Shown in pieces: positions 21,799-30,265 of a stretch of DNA of 36,655 nucleotides. A program made the position numbers and the translations under genes. Within the stretch, counting starts at the first letter, position 1. Each line of letters starts with the position of its first letter. The DNA is from Clostridia bacterium. Lineage in GTDB: Bacteria; Bacillota; DTU086. The stretch is from NCBI GenBank assembly GCA_012523575.1, contig JAAYIF010000047.1:1-36655 (forward strand), in the 5' to 3' direction. Under the pieces are notes generated by a model. The model did no database searches. It was given only the letters and a program-made list of their open reading frames with translations, and had not been told where the DNA came from.

Positions 21799-22644
21799 CT
21801 AAAATATCTTTTCCGTAAGGTTGCGCAGTTCGTAATAGCTGAAAACGGGACCGTCCTGACAGACAAACTTCGGTCCGATTTGGCACAGCCCGCACTTGGA
21901 AATACCGCAGTTCATCCTCCTTTCCATGGACAGGTAGATGTCTTTATCTTTAAAACCCATTTCCAGAAGATTATGTACCGCAAATTTCATCATTATCTCC
22001 GGCCCGCACATTAAAACTGCGGTCTCAGAGGGATTTAGGCTTATTTTATCAAAGAGGAGGGTGACAACCCCCACATCATGCTCCCATTTCGTTCCTTCGG
22101 GCACATTATCCACCGTCAAAAGAAGCCTAGTATTAGGTATTTCCCTCCATTCATCAAATTCCCTGCGGTAGAGGCAGTCCTTTGGGGTACGGGCTCCGTA
22201 GAGAATTTCCACTTTTCCGTAATTATCCCTATTCTCTTTAATGTAATAGATAACGGAACGCAGTGGAGCAAGGCCGATTCCCCCGGCAACAATGAGAATG
22301 TCCCTGCCTTTGATTTTATCCAGGGGCCAGCCGTTGCCGTAAGGCCCCCTGGCTCCAAAAGTATCCCCTACATTGAGCCTGGTGATTGCGCCAGTGACGT
22401 TTCCCACCCTTCGTATGGTGTGGCTGAAATAGTCTCCTTCACCGGGGGCCGAGCTTATGGATAAGGGAGCTTCCCCAACGCCCAGCACCGTGAGCATATT
22501 GAACTGACCGGGCTTAAAGGAGAAATTCTTTTGGGTTTGTTCATCCACAAAGATCAGTTTTATGGTTTTTGTATCCCCGGTTTCTTCAATGATATCAATA
22601 ATCTTAACCAGGGATGGCATATAAGGGTTATGACTGCTGCTCAA
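21799..22644 (-). CDS. hydG: Hydrogenase gamma subunit, FAD/NAD(P)-binding with [2Fe-2S] site
   Basis: This is a diaphorase-type subunit of the ferredoxin-NADP reductase superfamily that passes electrons between the Fe-S chain and NAD(P). The FAD part has KPGQFNMLTVLG and APLSISSAPGEG; the nucleotide part has IVAGGIGLAPLRSVIYYI and CGPEIMM. The C-terminus carries CX4CX2CX7C (C246, C251, C254, C262), as in PyrK-like [2Fe-2S] domains. The TTG at 22644 is supported by AGGAGG seven bases upstream; it overlaps the beta gene by 17 bases, implying coupled translation. The product is 281 aa. It does not show whether NADH or NADPH is preferred. Confidence 0.93.
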   Translation of the reverse strand: MSSSHNPYMPSLVKIIDIIEETGDTKTIKLIFVDEQTQKNFSFKPGQFNMLTVLGVGEAPLSISSAPGEGDYFSHTIRRVGNVTGAITRLNVGDTFGARGPYGNGWPLDKIKGRDILIVAGGIGLAPLRSVIYYIKENRDNYGKVEILYGARTPKDCLYRREFDEWREIPNTRLLLTVDNVPEGTKWEHDVGVVTLLFDKISLNPSETAVLMCGPEIMMKFAVHNLLEMGFKDKDIYLSMERRMNCGISKCGLCQIGPKFVCQDGPVFSYYELRNLTEKIF

Positions 22645-23716
22645 TGGGCTCCCTCCTTATTTCAGCTATAATTTCGCGAGGATCTATCTTTTTAATGCAG
22701 TATCTTATGCATCTTCCGCATCCCACACATCCCCTTATGTAAAACTGGTGCTCAAAGGAATACAGCTTGTGATAGATCCTCTGCTTTATTCGAGCAGCCC
22801 GCTCTCTGCGGAAATTGACTCCCAAAGCCACTTCTGCGAATTCCAGCAGCATGCAGGAATCCCATACCCGCTGGCGCTGACCGCTTTTTAAGGTCAGGTC
22901 CACTTTATCCACAATGGTAAAGCAGTAACAGGTGGGGCAAACAATGGTGCAGGAACCGCAGGCAAGGCATTCCTCCTTTAAATTGTCCCAGAGGGGGTGG
23001 TTTACATTTTGCTCCAGAAGCTCGGGTAAATTTTCTGTATTCATCTTATTTTTGATTTTGTTTTCGATGACCTCCAGCTTGGCGTTTTTGAGCCTGTGGT
23101 ATTCCATTAAAATTGAGCTGTCAGTGCTCAAAGCTTCGCCGTATTGGTTAAGGATCTCTTCTCCCCTGGGGCTTCCAATTTCAACCAAAAAGTTGTCCAC
23201 CAAAGGGGTTATTAGAATGTCATATCCGCGGTCTATCCTGGGTCCCGTACTGAAGCTGGTGCAGTAGCATGTTTCGTGGGCATCGTTGCAGGTAAGGGCT
23301 ATGATGATGGAATTTTTTCTCCTTTTCAAGTAGTAAGGATCTTCATATCTTTTGCTAAAAACCTTATCCAGTATTTCAACGGCCCTGACATCACAGGGAT
23401 GGAGGCCCAGTAAAATCTGCTTTTTTTCAGCAATTTCTTCATTTTCACTGATAATTTTTCCCCCGTCTTCAAAGGAAAAAAGTTTTTCGAAGGGCTTGTG
23501 GAGAAATTTTTTGGGTGAGATCTGGGTTGTTTCGTAATCCCAAACAATTTCCCCGGGATTTTCCACCTTTTCAAAGACTATTTGTTTTCCTTTTTTTATT
23601 GGGGCGTATACCTCATAGGAAGCCGACAGATTCCTAATGAAATCATTCATACTGCTCTGGGATAAAAGACGGGATTTTTCCAGAAGCAATGATACTTCCT
23701 TATTCTTTAGGGGCAT
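22628..23716 (-). CDS. hydB: Hydrogenase beta subunit, 4Fe-4S dicluster protein
   Basis: The product is 362 aa and is the first gene of the hydrogenase operon. Two 4Fe-4S motifs lie in the C-terminal third: CLACGSCTIVCPTC (C250, C253, C256, C260) and CVGCGRCIRYC (C330, C333, C336, C340). The N-terminal part (VYAPIKKGKQIVFEK and LLGLHPCDVRAVEILDK) matches the sulfhydrogenase beta/anaerobic sulfite reductase A family, which passes electrons to or from the flavin subunit. The ATG has AGGAGG 11 bases upstream, which is slightly distant. It is followed directly by the gamma gene with overlap. Confidence 0.92.
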   Translation of the reverse strand: MPLKNKEVSLLLEKSRLLSQSSMNDFIRNLSASYEVYAPIKKGKQIVFEKVENPGEIVWDYETTQISPKKFLHKPFEKLFSFEDGGKIISENEEIAEKKQILLGLHPCDVRAVEILDKVFSKRYEDPYYLKRRKNSIIIALTCNDAHETCYCTSFSTGPRIDRGYDILITPLVDNFLVEIGSPRGEEILNQYGEALSTDSSILMEYHRLKNAKLEVIENKIKNKMNTENLPELLEQNVNHPLWDNLKEECLACGSCTIVCPTCYCFTIVDKVDLTLKSGQRQRVWDSCMLLEFAEVALGVNFRRERAARIKQRIYHKLYSFEHQFYIRGCVGCGRCIRYCIKKIDPREIIAEIRREPIEQQS

Positions 23717-23770
23717 TTAATGTATAACCTCCTGACTTAAAAGATAAGTTTAAAAATAAAAATTAAAAAA

Positions 23771-23776
23771 ATTATA
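23771..23776 (-). promoter_or_regulatory. -10 element candidate for the hydrogenase operon
   Basis: TATAAT on the minus strand (plus ATTATA) lies about 55 bases before the beta ATG, in an AT-rich gap just past the nth terminator. No convincing -35 is seen. Confidence 0.35.
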
Positions 23777-23787
23777 TCATAATATTT

Positions 23788-23831
23788 AAAAAGCGCCTTA
23801 GAAAAAGCATAATAAAAATGCAGCGCTTTTT
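23788..23831 (-). terminator. Terminator after nth
   Basis: On the minus strand the stem AAAAAGCGC / GCGCTTTTT has an inner GCAT / ATGC hairpin, ending in a T-tract. It separates nth from the hydrogenase operon promoter. Confidence 0.68.
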
Positions 23832-23881
23832 CTGCGTTTATTTTTGGTGGGAGAAGAAAAATGTGCTTATTCTGGTCTATT

Positions 23882-24526
23882 CTATTTTTTCTGGTAATGA
23901 CTGCACCATTTTCCCAGGGTGCAGCTGGAACATTTGGGGTTTCTGGCGGTGCAGACCTTTCTGCCGTGGTGGATAAGCCAGTGGTGCAGCCGGGACCACA
24001 ATTTTTTATCCACAGCTTTTTGAAGATCCCTTTCCGTGCCCAGGGGCGTGCTGCTCTTAGCCAGTCCCAGCCGGTTTGCTACCCTGAACACGTGGGTATC
24101 CACGGCTATGGCATCCTTTCCAAAACCGCTGCTTAAAACCACATTGGCTGTTTTCCTTCCCACCCCGGGAAGTTCAACTAGGCTTTCAAAGTCCTGGGGC
24201 ACTTTTCCCCCGTACTTTTCAACTAAGATTCTGCTTGTTTCAATGATGTTTTTGCTTTTATTCCTGTACAGGCCGCATCCTTTGATTTCCTTTTCCAGTT
24301 CTTCGGGCTTTAGGGCTGCAAAATCTTCTGGGGTGGAATATTTTTTAAAAAGGTGTTTCGTAATTTTGTTTACCTGTTTATCCGTTGTCTGGGCGGAGAG
24401 AATTGCGGCAATCAACAGCTCAAAGGGATTGGAAAATTCCAGGGCGGTTTTTGCATCGGGATAAAGCCTTTCCAGTTCTTTTATAATCTTCTCAACTTTT
24501 TCTTTATCAGGTTTAAAAGACAACAC
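23882..24526 (-). CDS. nth: Endonuclease III (DNA glycosylase/AP lyase)
   Basis: This base-excision-repair enzyme removes oxidised pyrimidines and nicks AP sites. The helix-hairpin-helix is LPGVGRKTANVVL with the catalytic Lys125, followed by AVDTHVFRV with the catalytic Asp143. The C-terminal 4Fe-4S loop is complete: CTARNPKCSSCTLGKWC (CX6CX2CX5C, C192, C199, C202, C208). GTG 24526 is chosen because GAGGGG lies 6 bases upstream; an in-frame TTG at 24550 would add eight residues containing that site. The product is 214 aa, as in other bacteria. It is monocistronic and ends before its own terminator. Confidence 0.95.
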   Translation of the reverse strand: MLSFKPDKEKVEKIIKELERLYPDAKTALEFSNPFELLIAAILSAQTTDKQVNKITKHLFKKYSTPEDFAALKPEELEKEIKGCGLYRNKSKNIIETSRILVEKYGGKVPQDFESLVELPGVGRKTANVVLSSGFGKDAIAVDTHVFRVANRLGLAKSSTPLGTERDLQKAVDKKLWSRLHHWLIHHGRKVCTARNPKCSSCTLGKWCSHYQKK

Positions 24527-24704
24527 TGGGATCCCCTCTACTACCTTCAATATTTTATAATTAAAATCTTAATTTGTATATACTATTTAACCTTAAATTG
24601 ATTTAATTTGATGCACAGTTGGTTAAAAAAGCATAACATTTTTGTTTGTTTAATTTAAAGAAAGGGATAACGAAAGGGAAGCCCTTTATAAAACAATTTT
24701 GTTA

Positions 24705-24734
24705 TTGACATTTTACGCTATGTAGAGGTTAAAT
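24705..24734 (+). promoter_or_regulatory. Sigma-A promoter candidate for fapA
   Basis: A perfect TTGACA (24705-24710) is followed after 18 bases by TTAAAT (24729-24734); the -10 is imperfect. It lies about 45 bases upstream of the fapA ATG. The rest of the 24551-24779 gap is AT-rich, with nothing else that I can name. Confidence 0.45.
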
Positions 24735-24779
24735 TTAAGTAAAAGTATTTTTTGGTAAATTGGGAGGATATTAATAATT

Positions 24780-26609
24780 ATGGTTTCAAAGGAAGATTTG
24801 GATTCGAAGGATGGTTTGGAAAATTTAGAAAATGCGCCCGCAAGAAACGGGACTGTCCGGGTGGAAAAGGGAAAAGTTTTGGTTCGGGATCCCGTGGGAA
24901 ATGGAGAGCCGGCAACAATTGAGCCGGGCTTAAATGTTGAAGTATTTGTGGATGGAAAAAAAATTACTGAAAAAACGGAAGTTACTTCAAAAAACAAAAT
25001 TGAAATTAAACCGGCAACAATATCCCCCAAGCAGGAGATAAAAGTTAGAATTGACAAGGATAAAATGAAAGCATACCTTTCCGTTACACGCACACCCGGC
25101 AGAACCTATGAAGTTGAGGACCGCCGGGAAGTCAAGGATCTGGTAATAGATGCCGTTAGATCCCAGGAGCAGCTGCCCGATCCTCCCACCTTTGACGAGA
25201 TTAAGAAAGCCTTATCGGAGAAAGGCATAGTGTACGGTATAAAAACAGAGGCAATAGCAGAGGCCATTGCCGCTGGGGACGGGCAGGAGGTGGTGGTTGC
25301 TTCAGGTACCCCTCCCGTAAAAGGTAAAGACGCTTACATAGAGCTTAGTTACAAAAAAATGCTGCAAAGGAACCAGGAGGATTCCCTTAGAGTTGATACC
25401 CTTGATTACGGGAGGATAGTTTCCGTGGAGCCCGGTACATTGGTTGCCAGAAAGATACCCCCTGAACCCGGGACGCCGGGGATCAATGTCCTTGGGGAGA
25501 AGGTAGCCCCTCCTGCCCCAAAGGATTTGGAGCTTAGGGCCGGAAAAGGGGTGGAGTTAAGAAACGACGGTCTTGAAGCTGTGGCTGTGATCAGCGGGCG
25601 TCCAGAAATAAAGGGCAGCAGTGTTTTCATATCGCCTGTTCATACGGTTTATGAAGATGTGGGCAAAAAAACGGGGAATATATATTTTAAAGGTGACGTT
25701 GTAATTGAAGGAAATGTTTTGGACGGTATGACGGTGAGAGCTACGGGAAACGTTACCGTGAAGGGATCCGCTACCCACTGTAGCATTTTTGCCGGGGGAG
25801 ATATTGTGATAAACAGGAGTGCTGTAAGCGCCACAGTAAAAGCCGGAAACAAAGGGGTGCAGCTCCACTCAGTCAAGGATAAACTCCTTTCTTTAAGCAC
25901 CGATGTGGAGAGGGTGGTGGATGCCTTTTACATCCTTGCGAAAAACCCCAATTTTACCGGCAGAGCCGAGGTGAAAAAATACGGCATTGGGGTTGGGCTG
26001 AAGCTTCTTTTTGACACCAAGTATTTGGGGGTTCAGGAAAAATTCAAGAAGCTCTATAAGGAAATAATGGAAATGGATGACAACGCTGCGGAAAGGCATT
26101 TGGGAAAAGAATTTGTATTATTTTTAAACAGGGCTAAGGAAATAATAACGGGGCGGGGAGCCCTGGAGTTTAAATCGGTGGAAAGGGTCAAAGATTTTGT
26201 TTCTGAATTCAAAGAAATCGCATCGGATGCTGCTGCTGATATAGAGCGCTCCCTTAAGCAGAACTCCAGTATAACCGTCGGATATGCCCAGCATTCCACC
26301 CTTGAGGCCGTAGGAGATGTGATAATTACCGGAAGGGGCGCCTACAATACACAGATTTTTGCCGGAGGCAATGTGGTGGTTAAAAACCCCAAGGGCTTTT
26401 TCAGAGGTGGGGAAATTGTAGCCGAAGGCAGTGTGGAAATATATGAGCTGGGTTCTGAAGGGGGTGCCATTACCACCGTTTCTGTTCCCGCGGGACAGGA
26501 CATTAAGTATACGGTGGTTCATTCAGGGGTGAAGCTGAAGGTAGGCACCACCATCAAAAAATTTGAAATGAAAATAGGGGACCTGGAAGCCCAGGAGAGA
26601 AAAAGATAA
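24780..26609 (+). CDS. fapA: Flagellar assembly protein A-like (FapA, DUF342)
   Basis: 609 aa, DUF342/FapA family. The N-terminus has a short acidic lead (KEDLDSKDGLENL) and then the conserved region VRIDKDKMKAYLSVTRTPG through GDGQEVVVASGTPP, followed by a long beta-helix with repeated glycine-rich turns (YFKGDVVIEGNVLDGM, VTVKGSATHC, IFAGGDIVIN), a helical insertion (about 360-475), and a second beta-helix (GDVIITGRGAYNTQIFAGG). FapA proteins occur in flagellar and cell-division contexts, with the mechanism still unclear. GGGAGG lies about 12 bases before the ATG, slightly distant. The gene stands alone; no flagellar gene is adjacent. Confidence 0.83.
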   Translation: MVSKEDLDSKDGLENLENAPARNGTVRVEKGKVLVRDPVGNGEPATIEPGLNVEVFVDGKKITEKTEVTSKNKIEIKPATISPKQEIKVRIDKDKMKAYLSVTRTPGRTYEVEDRREVKDLVIDAVRSQEQLPDPPTFDEIKKALSEKGIVYGIKTEAIAEAIAAGDGQEVVVASGTPPVKGKDAYIELSYKKMLQRNQEDSLRVDTLDYGRIVSVEPGTLVARKIPPEPGTPGINVLGEKVAPPAPKDLELRAGKGVELRNDGLEAVAVISGRPEIKGSSVFISPVHTVYEDVGKKTGNIYFKGDVVIEGNVLDGMTVRATGNVTVKGSATHCSIFAGGDIVINRSAVSATVKAGNKGVQLHSVKDKLLSLSTDVERVVDAFYILAKNPNFTGRAEVKKYGIGVGLKLLFDTKYLGVQEKFKKLYKEIMEMDDNAAERHLGKEFVLFLNRAKEIITGRGALEFKSVERVKDFVSEFKEIASDAAADIERSLKQNSSITVGYAQHSTLEAVGDVIITGRGAYNTQIFAGGNVVVKNPKGFFRGGEIVAEGSVEIYELGSEGGAITTVSVPAGQDIKYTVVHSGVKLKVGTTIKKFEMKIGDLEAQERKR

Positions 26610-26636
26610 CTCCGGAAACTTTCCGGAGTTATTTTT
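26607..26636. terminator. Bidirectional terminator shared by fapA and mrp, containing both stop codons
   Basis: Perfect 9-bp stem TAACTCCGG (26607-26615) / CCGGAGTTA (26623-26631) with a seven-base loop, followed by TTTTT on the plus strand. The left end is the TAA stop of fapA; the right end read on the minus strand is the TAA stop of mrp. Confidence 0.88.
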
Positions 26637-27693
26637 CTTCCAATTGATCTATCCTTTCTAAAATAGCCCTGGTTATATCGTTTAAAAGGTCCTGTCCCTG
26701 GCCTCCCATAAGGGTTACCGGATTGCCCTCATCGCTTCTCTCGCGGATTTCGGGCACCAGGGGTATCCTCCCCAGTATGGGCACATTGAGGCTTTTGGCC
26801 ATTTCCTCCGTTTCCCCTTCACCGAAAATTTTGTACTCCTTCCCGCAGTGAGGGCAGGTAAAATGGGACATATTCTCCACAATGCCCAGAATCTCAACCT
26901 TTACTTCCCTGGCCATAAAGCCAATCCTTCCCGCCACATGGGAAGCCGATGCCTGGGGTGTGGTGATTAAAAGAAGAAATGAATTGGGGAGCATTTGCAT
27001 TACGCTTAAGGGCGCATCTCCGGTTCCCGGAGGAAGGTCCACAAAGAGGTAGTCCAGATTTCCCCAGTCCACTTCCAGAATAAACTGCTTCAACACACCC
27101 CCAATTACCGGACCCCTCCATATAATGGGTCTGTCTTCGTTGTCTATAAAGCTGCCCATTGATATTACCTTAACCCCATTTCTTTCCAGGGGGATCATTT
27201 TATTGTTCTTTTCCTTGACCCTTTTGCCTTCAAGGCCCACCAGGCGGGGGATGCTGAAACCGTGGAAGTCCGCATCCAGTATTCCTACATTATACCCCAG
27301 CTTCCCTGCGGCAAAGGCCAGATTAGCTGTCAAAGTTGATTTCCCAACGCCCCCTTTTCCGCTGCCCACCAGTATCACATGGGTATCTTTAAAGACCTGG
27401 GCCAGCTTCTCCATATCCAGCTTTAAGAGTATCATTTTTTTCTTTTCCGGGGACATTTCACCAAAGGCAACTTCCACTTCCTCTATGCCTTCAATTTCTA
27501 ATACTGCCTGCTCCACGTCAGCTTTAATTTTGTTTCTTAAAGGGCAACCCTTGGTGGTAAGGGCAATTTTAATCCGGGCAGTGTTTCCTTCTGCTGCCAC
27601 TTCTTCCACCATACCCAGTTCCACTAAACTTCGTTTAAGCTCAGGATCCTCAACCTTTTCCAGAGCTTTGTAAATTTTTTCTCTAAGTTCCAT
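26629..27693 (-). CDS. mrp: Mrp/NBP35-family P-loop ATPase, Fe-S cluster carrier (ApbC-like)
   Basis: This is a cytoplasmic Fe-S cluster scaffold or carrier. It has an N-terminal MIP18 (DUF59) domain (residues 1 to about 80), then the ATPase domain with the deviant Walker A SGKGGVGKST (111-120), the loop DADFHGFSIP, and DLPPGTGDAPLSVMQ. A CPHC pair lies in the C-terminal half and would bind the bridging cluster in a dimer. ATG 27693 is chosen because GAGGTG lies 6 bases before it; a GTG at 27702 overlaps the site. The product is 354 aa. Fe-S loading of the hydrogenase subunits nearby is plausible but not shown; it is in a separate transcript. Confidence 0.93.
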   Translation of the reverse strand: MELREKIYKALEKVEDPELKRSLVELGMVEEVAAEGNTARIKIALTTKGCPLRNKIKADVEQAVLEIEGIEEVEVAFGEMSPEKKKMILLKLDMEKLAQVFKDTHVILVGSGKGGVGKSTLTANLAFAAGKLGYNVGILDADFHGFSIPRLVGLEGKRVKEKNNKMIPLERNGVKVISMGSFIDNEDRPIIWRGPVIGGVLKQFILEVDWGNLDYLFVDLPPGTGDAPLSVMQMLPNSFLLLITTPQASASHVAGRIGFMAREVKVEILGIVENMSHFTCPHCGKEYKIFGEGETEEMAKSLNVPILGRIPLVPEIRERSDEGNPVTLMGGQGQDLLNDITRAILERIDQLEEK

Positions 27694-27904
27694 GGTTGTC
27701 ACCTCACCGGTTAGTGTGTCCTGTGCCGCTCAGCTATTTTAATAAATACCCTTATTAGGCTCTCATTATTTTGTTTCTTTTTCAAAGGACAAAAAAACAG
27801 CATATAAAGTTTTTCGGGAGTTTTCTGGCAGAAAATCTCCCTTTTTAGCGATAATTGTCAATTTTCGATGCTGTCAGAACTCTTTTTCCTTTTCCAGAGG
27901 ATAA

Positions 27905-27933
27905 TTGTTATGAGCTGGTACCTGTGTTATAAT
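27905..27933 (+). promoter_or_regulatory. Sigma-A promoter for degSU
   Basis: TTGTTA (27905-27910), exactly 17 bases, then TATAAT (27928-27933). It lies 28 bases before the degS ATG, leaving a short leader with AGAGGAGG. Confidence 0.75.
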
Positions 27934-27961
27934 CAGGATATGGGTTAGAGGAGGTAGTTTG

Positions 27962-29098
27962 ATGCTCGATGCAAGCGCTCTAGACAGAATATTGAAGGAA
28001 ACCATAGAAAACATAAAAAAGAGTCAGCATCAGTTATTTGATATTGCTGAAACCGCACGGAAAGAATATGAGCGCGTTAAGTCAGAGCTGGAGGAAGTTA
28101 AAAAAAGGACCCGGATGATAATTGATCAGGTGGACAGCCTGGTTATGAAGGAAAAGCTTGCTCGCGTCCGATTGGCTCAGGTGAGCAAAAATTTTCAAAG
28201 ATACGGGGAAGAAGAAATTCAAATTGCCTATGAAGAAGCAAAAAATCTTAAGGTTGAGCTGGTTCTACTGCGGGAAAAGGAAAAGCAGCTTAAGGAAAAA
28301 CGCCGTGAGCTGGAAATGGGATGCGTAAGGCTTAAGAAATTGGTCCAAAAGGCGGAAACCCTGATTTCCCAGGTGGGCATTGCCCTTAATTTTCTGGAAA
28401 ACAATCTTGAAGATATATGGGATGAGGTGGAGAGGTCCAGGGTCATAGAAGAGGCAGCTTGTTCAATAATTAAGGCCCAGGAGGAGGAGAGACTCCGCAT
28501 TGCCAGGGACATCCACGACGGCCCGGCCCAGTCCCTGGCCAATCTAGTGATGCAGGCAGAGTATTGTCAGAAACTTCTGGCAATACATCCCGAAGAAGTG
28601 CCTTCCGAGCTGAGCCAGCTTAAGGAAACTGCCAGGACAAGTCTTGAGAGCATAAGAAAAATAGTCTTTGCCTTAAGGCCCATGGATCTAGATAACCTGG
28701 GCCTTGTCCCCGCGGTAAAAAGGATGCTCAACGAGCTTAGGGACAGCAGCAGCAGCTTGGTTTTTGAATTCAAATCCGTGGGCCGCAGCTGCCGGTATCC
28801 CTCTGCCGTTGAGGTGGCTGTTTTTAGAATAATTCAAGAAGCGGTGAACAATGCCCTTAAGCATTCTAAGGCATCCACTTTGAGGATAATTTTGGAGACC
28901 CAGCCTTCCATGATTGCGGCAGCTATTAAGGATGACGGCATTGGCTTTAACGAGGGCAGCATAAGGGAGGATAGTTTGGGTATAAAGGGAATGCGGGAGA
29001 GGGCGGCCCTTTTAAAGGGGGATATAAAGATAATAAGCAGGCCAGGTAAGGGAACGGAAGTTGTGCTTAAAATTCCCGTACGGGAGGAGGAGTTTTAA
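27962..29098 (+). CDS. degS: Sensor histidine kinase DegS
   Basis: This is a cytoplasmic sensor kinase that phosphorylates DegU. ATG 27962 follows AGAGGAGG at 7 bases; an in-frame TTG three bases earlier adds one residue. The first 160 residues are one long coiled coil with no membrane segment, matching the DegS sensor domain. HisKA_3 holds the phosphorylated H185 in ARDIHDGPAQSL. The ATPase domain shows a VNNALKHSKA N box, DDGIGFN, and LGIKGMRERAALLKG. The product is 378 aa. It is translationally coupled to degU through TAATG. It could take input from the chemotaxis or cell-density state; this is not visible in sequence. Confidence 0.95.
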   Translation: MLDASALDRILKETIENIKKSQHQLFDIAETARKEYERVKSELEEVKKRTRMIIDQVDSLVMKEKLARVRLAQVSKNFQRYGEEEIQIAYEEAKNLKVELVLLREKEKQLKEKRRELEMGCVRLKKLVQKAETLISQVGIALNFLENNLEDIWDEVERSRVIEEAACSIIKAQEEERLRIARDIHDGPAQSLANLVMQAEYCQKLLAIHPEEVPSELSQLKETARTSLESIRKIVFALRPMDLDNLGLVPAVKRMLNELRDSSSSLVFEFKSVGRSCRYPSAVEVAVFRIIQEAVNNALKHSKASTLRIILETQPSMIAAAIKDDGIGFNEGSIREDSLGIKGMRERAALLKGDIKIISRPGKGTEVVLKIPVREEEF

Positions 29099-29745
29099 TG
29101 GAGCCCGTCATTAGGGTTTTTGTTGTGGATGATCACCCTCTGGTTAGGGAGGGCATAACGAAAATCTTGGGTTTGGAAGAAAGCTTTCAAATAGTGGGAG
29201 AAGCGGACAGTGGGGGAGAGGCCCTAAGGCTTATAGTTGAGAACAGGCCTGATATCATTCTTTTGGATCTAAAGCTTCCGGACATGACGGGGATTGAGGT
29301 TTGCAGGGAGATTAAAAAGCTTTATCCCGAGGGGAAGGTGATTGCCCTTACCATTTACGATGATGAAGCTCACGTCATTGAAAGCGTTAGGGCAGGGGTT
29401 GTGGGCTATCTTCCCAAGGATGTGGATCCCGATACCCTGATAGAGGCGGTGAAGTATGCTGCCCAGGGGAAGACCTACTTTCATCCCAGCATTGCGGGGA
29501 AAATTATTAATGAAACGCTGTGTCAAGGTTTTAACCCCTGCAGGATTAGCAGAAAACGGCTTACGTCCAGGGAAATTGAAGTGCTGTCCCTGGTGGCCAG
29601 GGGTTATACAAACAAGGATATTGCCGAAGAACTATATATAAGCGAAAAGACCGTTAAAAATCACATGACAAATATTTTTAGAAAGCTTGAGGTTAATGAC
29701 AGGACAGAGGCGGTGGTGTATGCCATGCGGGCGGGGCTGATATAG
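29098..29745 (+). CDS. degU: Response regulator DegU (NarL/LuxR-type)
   Basis: DegU is the DNA-binding partner of DegS. The receiver domain has D11 and D12, the phosphorylation site D57 in PDIILLDLKLPDMTG, and K107 in GYLPKD. The LuxR-type helix-turn-helix (about 148-212) is LTSREIEVLSLVARGYTNKD, then ISEKTVKNHMTNIFRKL. The product is 215 aa. In Bacillus this pair controls motility, exoenzymes and competence. The position ahead of a receptor and the chemotaxis block fits a motility role, but direct regulation is inference. The ATG overlaps the degS stop. Confidence 0.95.
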   Translation: MEPVIRVFVVDDHPLVREGITKILGLEESFQIVGEADSGGEALRLIVENRPDIILLDLKLPDMTGIEVCREIKKLYPEGKVIALTIYDDEAHVIESVRAGVVGYLPKDVDPDTLIEAVKYAAQGKTYFHPSIAGKIINETLCQGFNPCRISRKRLTSREIEVLSLVARGYTNKDIAEELYISEKTVKNHMTNIFRKLEVNDRTEAVVYAMRAGLI

Positions 29746-29797
29746 CTCCCTTTCAGCATTGCCCTGCCCATGGGCTTGCCTAAAAACCGTCAGACGG

Positions 29798-29840
29798 CCC
29801 TCATTCAGTGTTGTTAGCCCTACTTTGAGGGGTATTTTTT
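29798..29840 (+). terminator. Terminator after degU
   Basis: CCCTCA (29798-29803) pairs with TGAGGG (29826-29831) across a 22-base loop, and six T residues follow. It is a weaker stem than the others in this window. The palindrome GCCCATGGGC (29766-29775) lies just upstream. Confidence 0.5.
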
Positions 29841-29859
29841 ATTTTTGAGAGGAATTTTT

Positions 29860-29889
29860 TTCAAAAGATAGAAATAGGTGAAATATAAT
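29860..29889 (+). promoter_or_regulatory. Promoter candidate for the 29986 gene and receptor
   Basis: TTCAAA (29860-29865), 18 bases, then a perfect TATAAT (29884-29889). The predicted start near 29896 is about 90 bases before the GTG of the next gene and upstream of the hairpin at 29932-29948. Confidence 0.4.
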
Positions 29890-29931
29890 AGTTTTATTTT
29901 TATCCGCTTAGCTTTACAAAGACAGCGGCTG

Positions 29932-29948
29932 AAAAGCTTCGGCTTTTT
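29932..29948 (+). terminator. UUCG-loop hairpin with T-tract in a leader region; possible attenuator
   Basis: AAAAGC-TTCG-GCTTTTT is a six-pair stem closed by the stable C(UUCG)G tetraloop, with five T residues on its 3' side. It lies between a promoter candidate and the GTG at 29986, so it could cut transcription short or be a second terminator for degU. Confidence 0.55.
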
Positions 29949-29985
29949 GGGGCGGCTTTTCTTGAGCAGGAGGGGGGCTGAAGTA

Positions 29986-30246
29986 GTGAAATCCGCTAAC
30001 AGTAAATTCAAAAGCTGCTATCAGTGTGTCGCTCTGCTCAGGTGCTTTCCTTATGCCAAGCTGGACAGGGAGGAGGCGAGGGAATTAGCGGCTTCATGTA
30101 CCAAGCCCTATAAGGGGATTACAACGGATATTGTGGAAGTAAAGGGTCAGAGCAGGGGCATGAGTCGGAAGAAGGCCTTTAAATATTTCATGGACGGAAA
30201 GGCAAAATGGATAGGTAAGGACCGCATCGAACTTTATTTGGATTGA
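29986..30246 (+). CDS. Small cysteine-containing hypothetical protein (86 aa)
   Basis: I do not recognise the family. GTG 29986 is chosen because AGGAGGGGGG lies just upstream; longer in-frame versions cover the leader hairpin and are unlikely. The N-terminus has [19 protein letters not shown] (C10, C13, C20), with a fourth cysteine at ELAASC (C38); spacing could support a metal or Fe-S site, though it matches no common motif. The C-terminal half is basic and helical ([21 protein letters not shown]). It ends 19 bases before the chemoreceptor start and probably shares its transcript. Confidence 0.65.
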   Translation: MKSANSKFKSCYQCVALLRCFPYAKLDREEARELAASCTKPYKGITTDIVEVKGQSRGMSRKKAFKYFMDGKAKWIGKDRIELYLD

Positions 30247-30265
30247 ACCAGGGGAGGGAAAAAAT

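Noticed and set aside
21788-21895. 36-residue N-terminal extension of the hydrogenase small subunit
   Set aside because: It overlaps the gamma gene and lacks family similarity; a strong ribosome site lies before the internal ATG at 21787.
29878-29985. 36-residue N-terminal extension of the small Cys protein
   Set aside because: It would cover the TATAAT and the UUCG hairpin, and the AGGAGGGGGG site fits the GTG at 29986.
29895-29985. c-di-GMP riboswitch before the chemoreceptor region
   Set aside because: The leader lacks the GEMM core; only a short UUCG hairpin is present.
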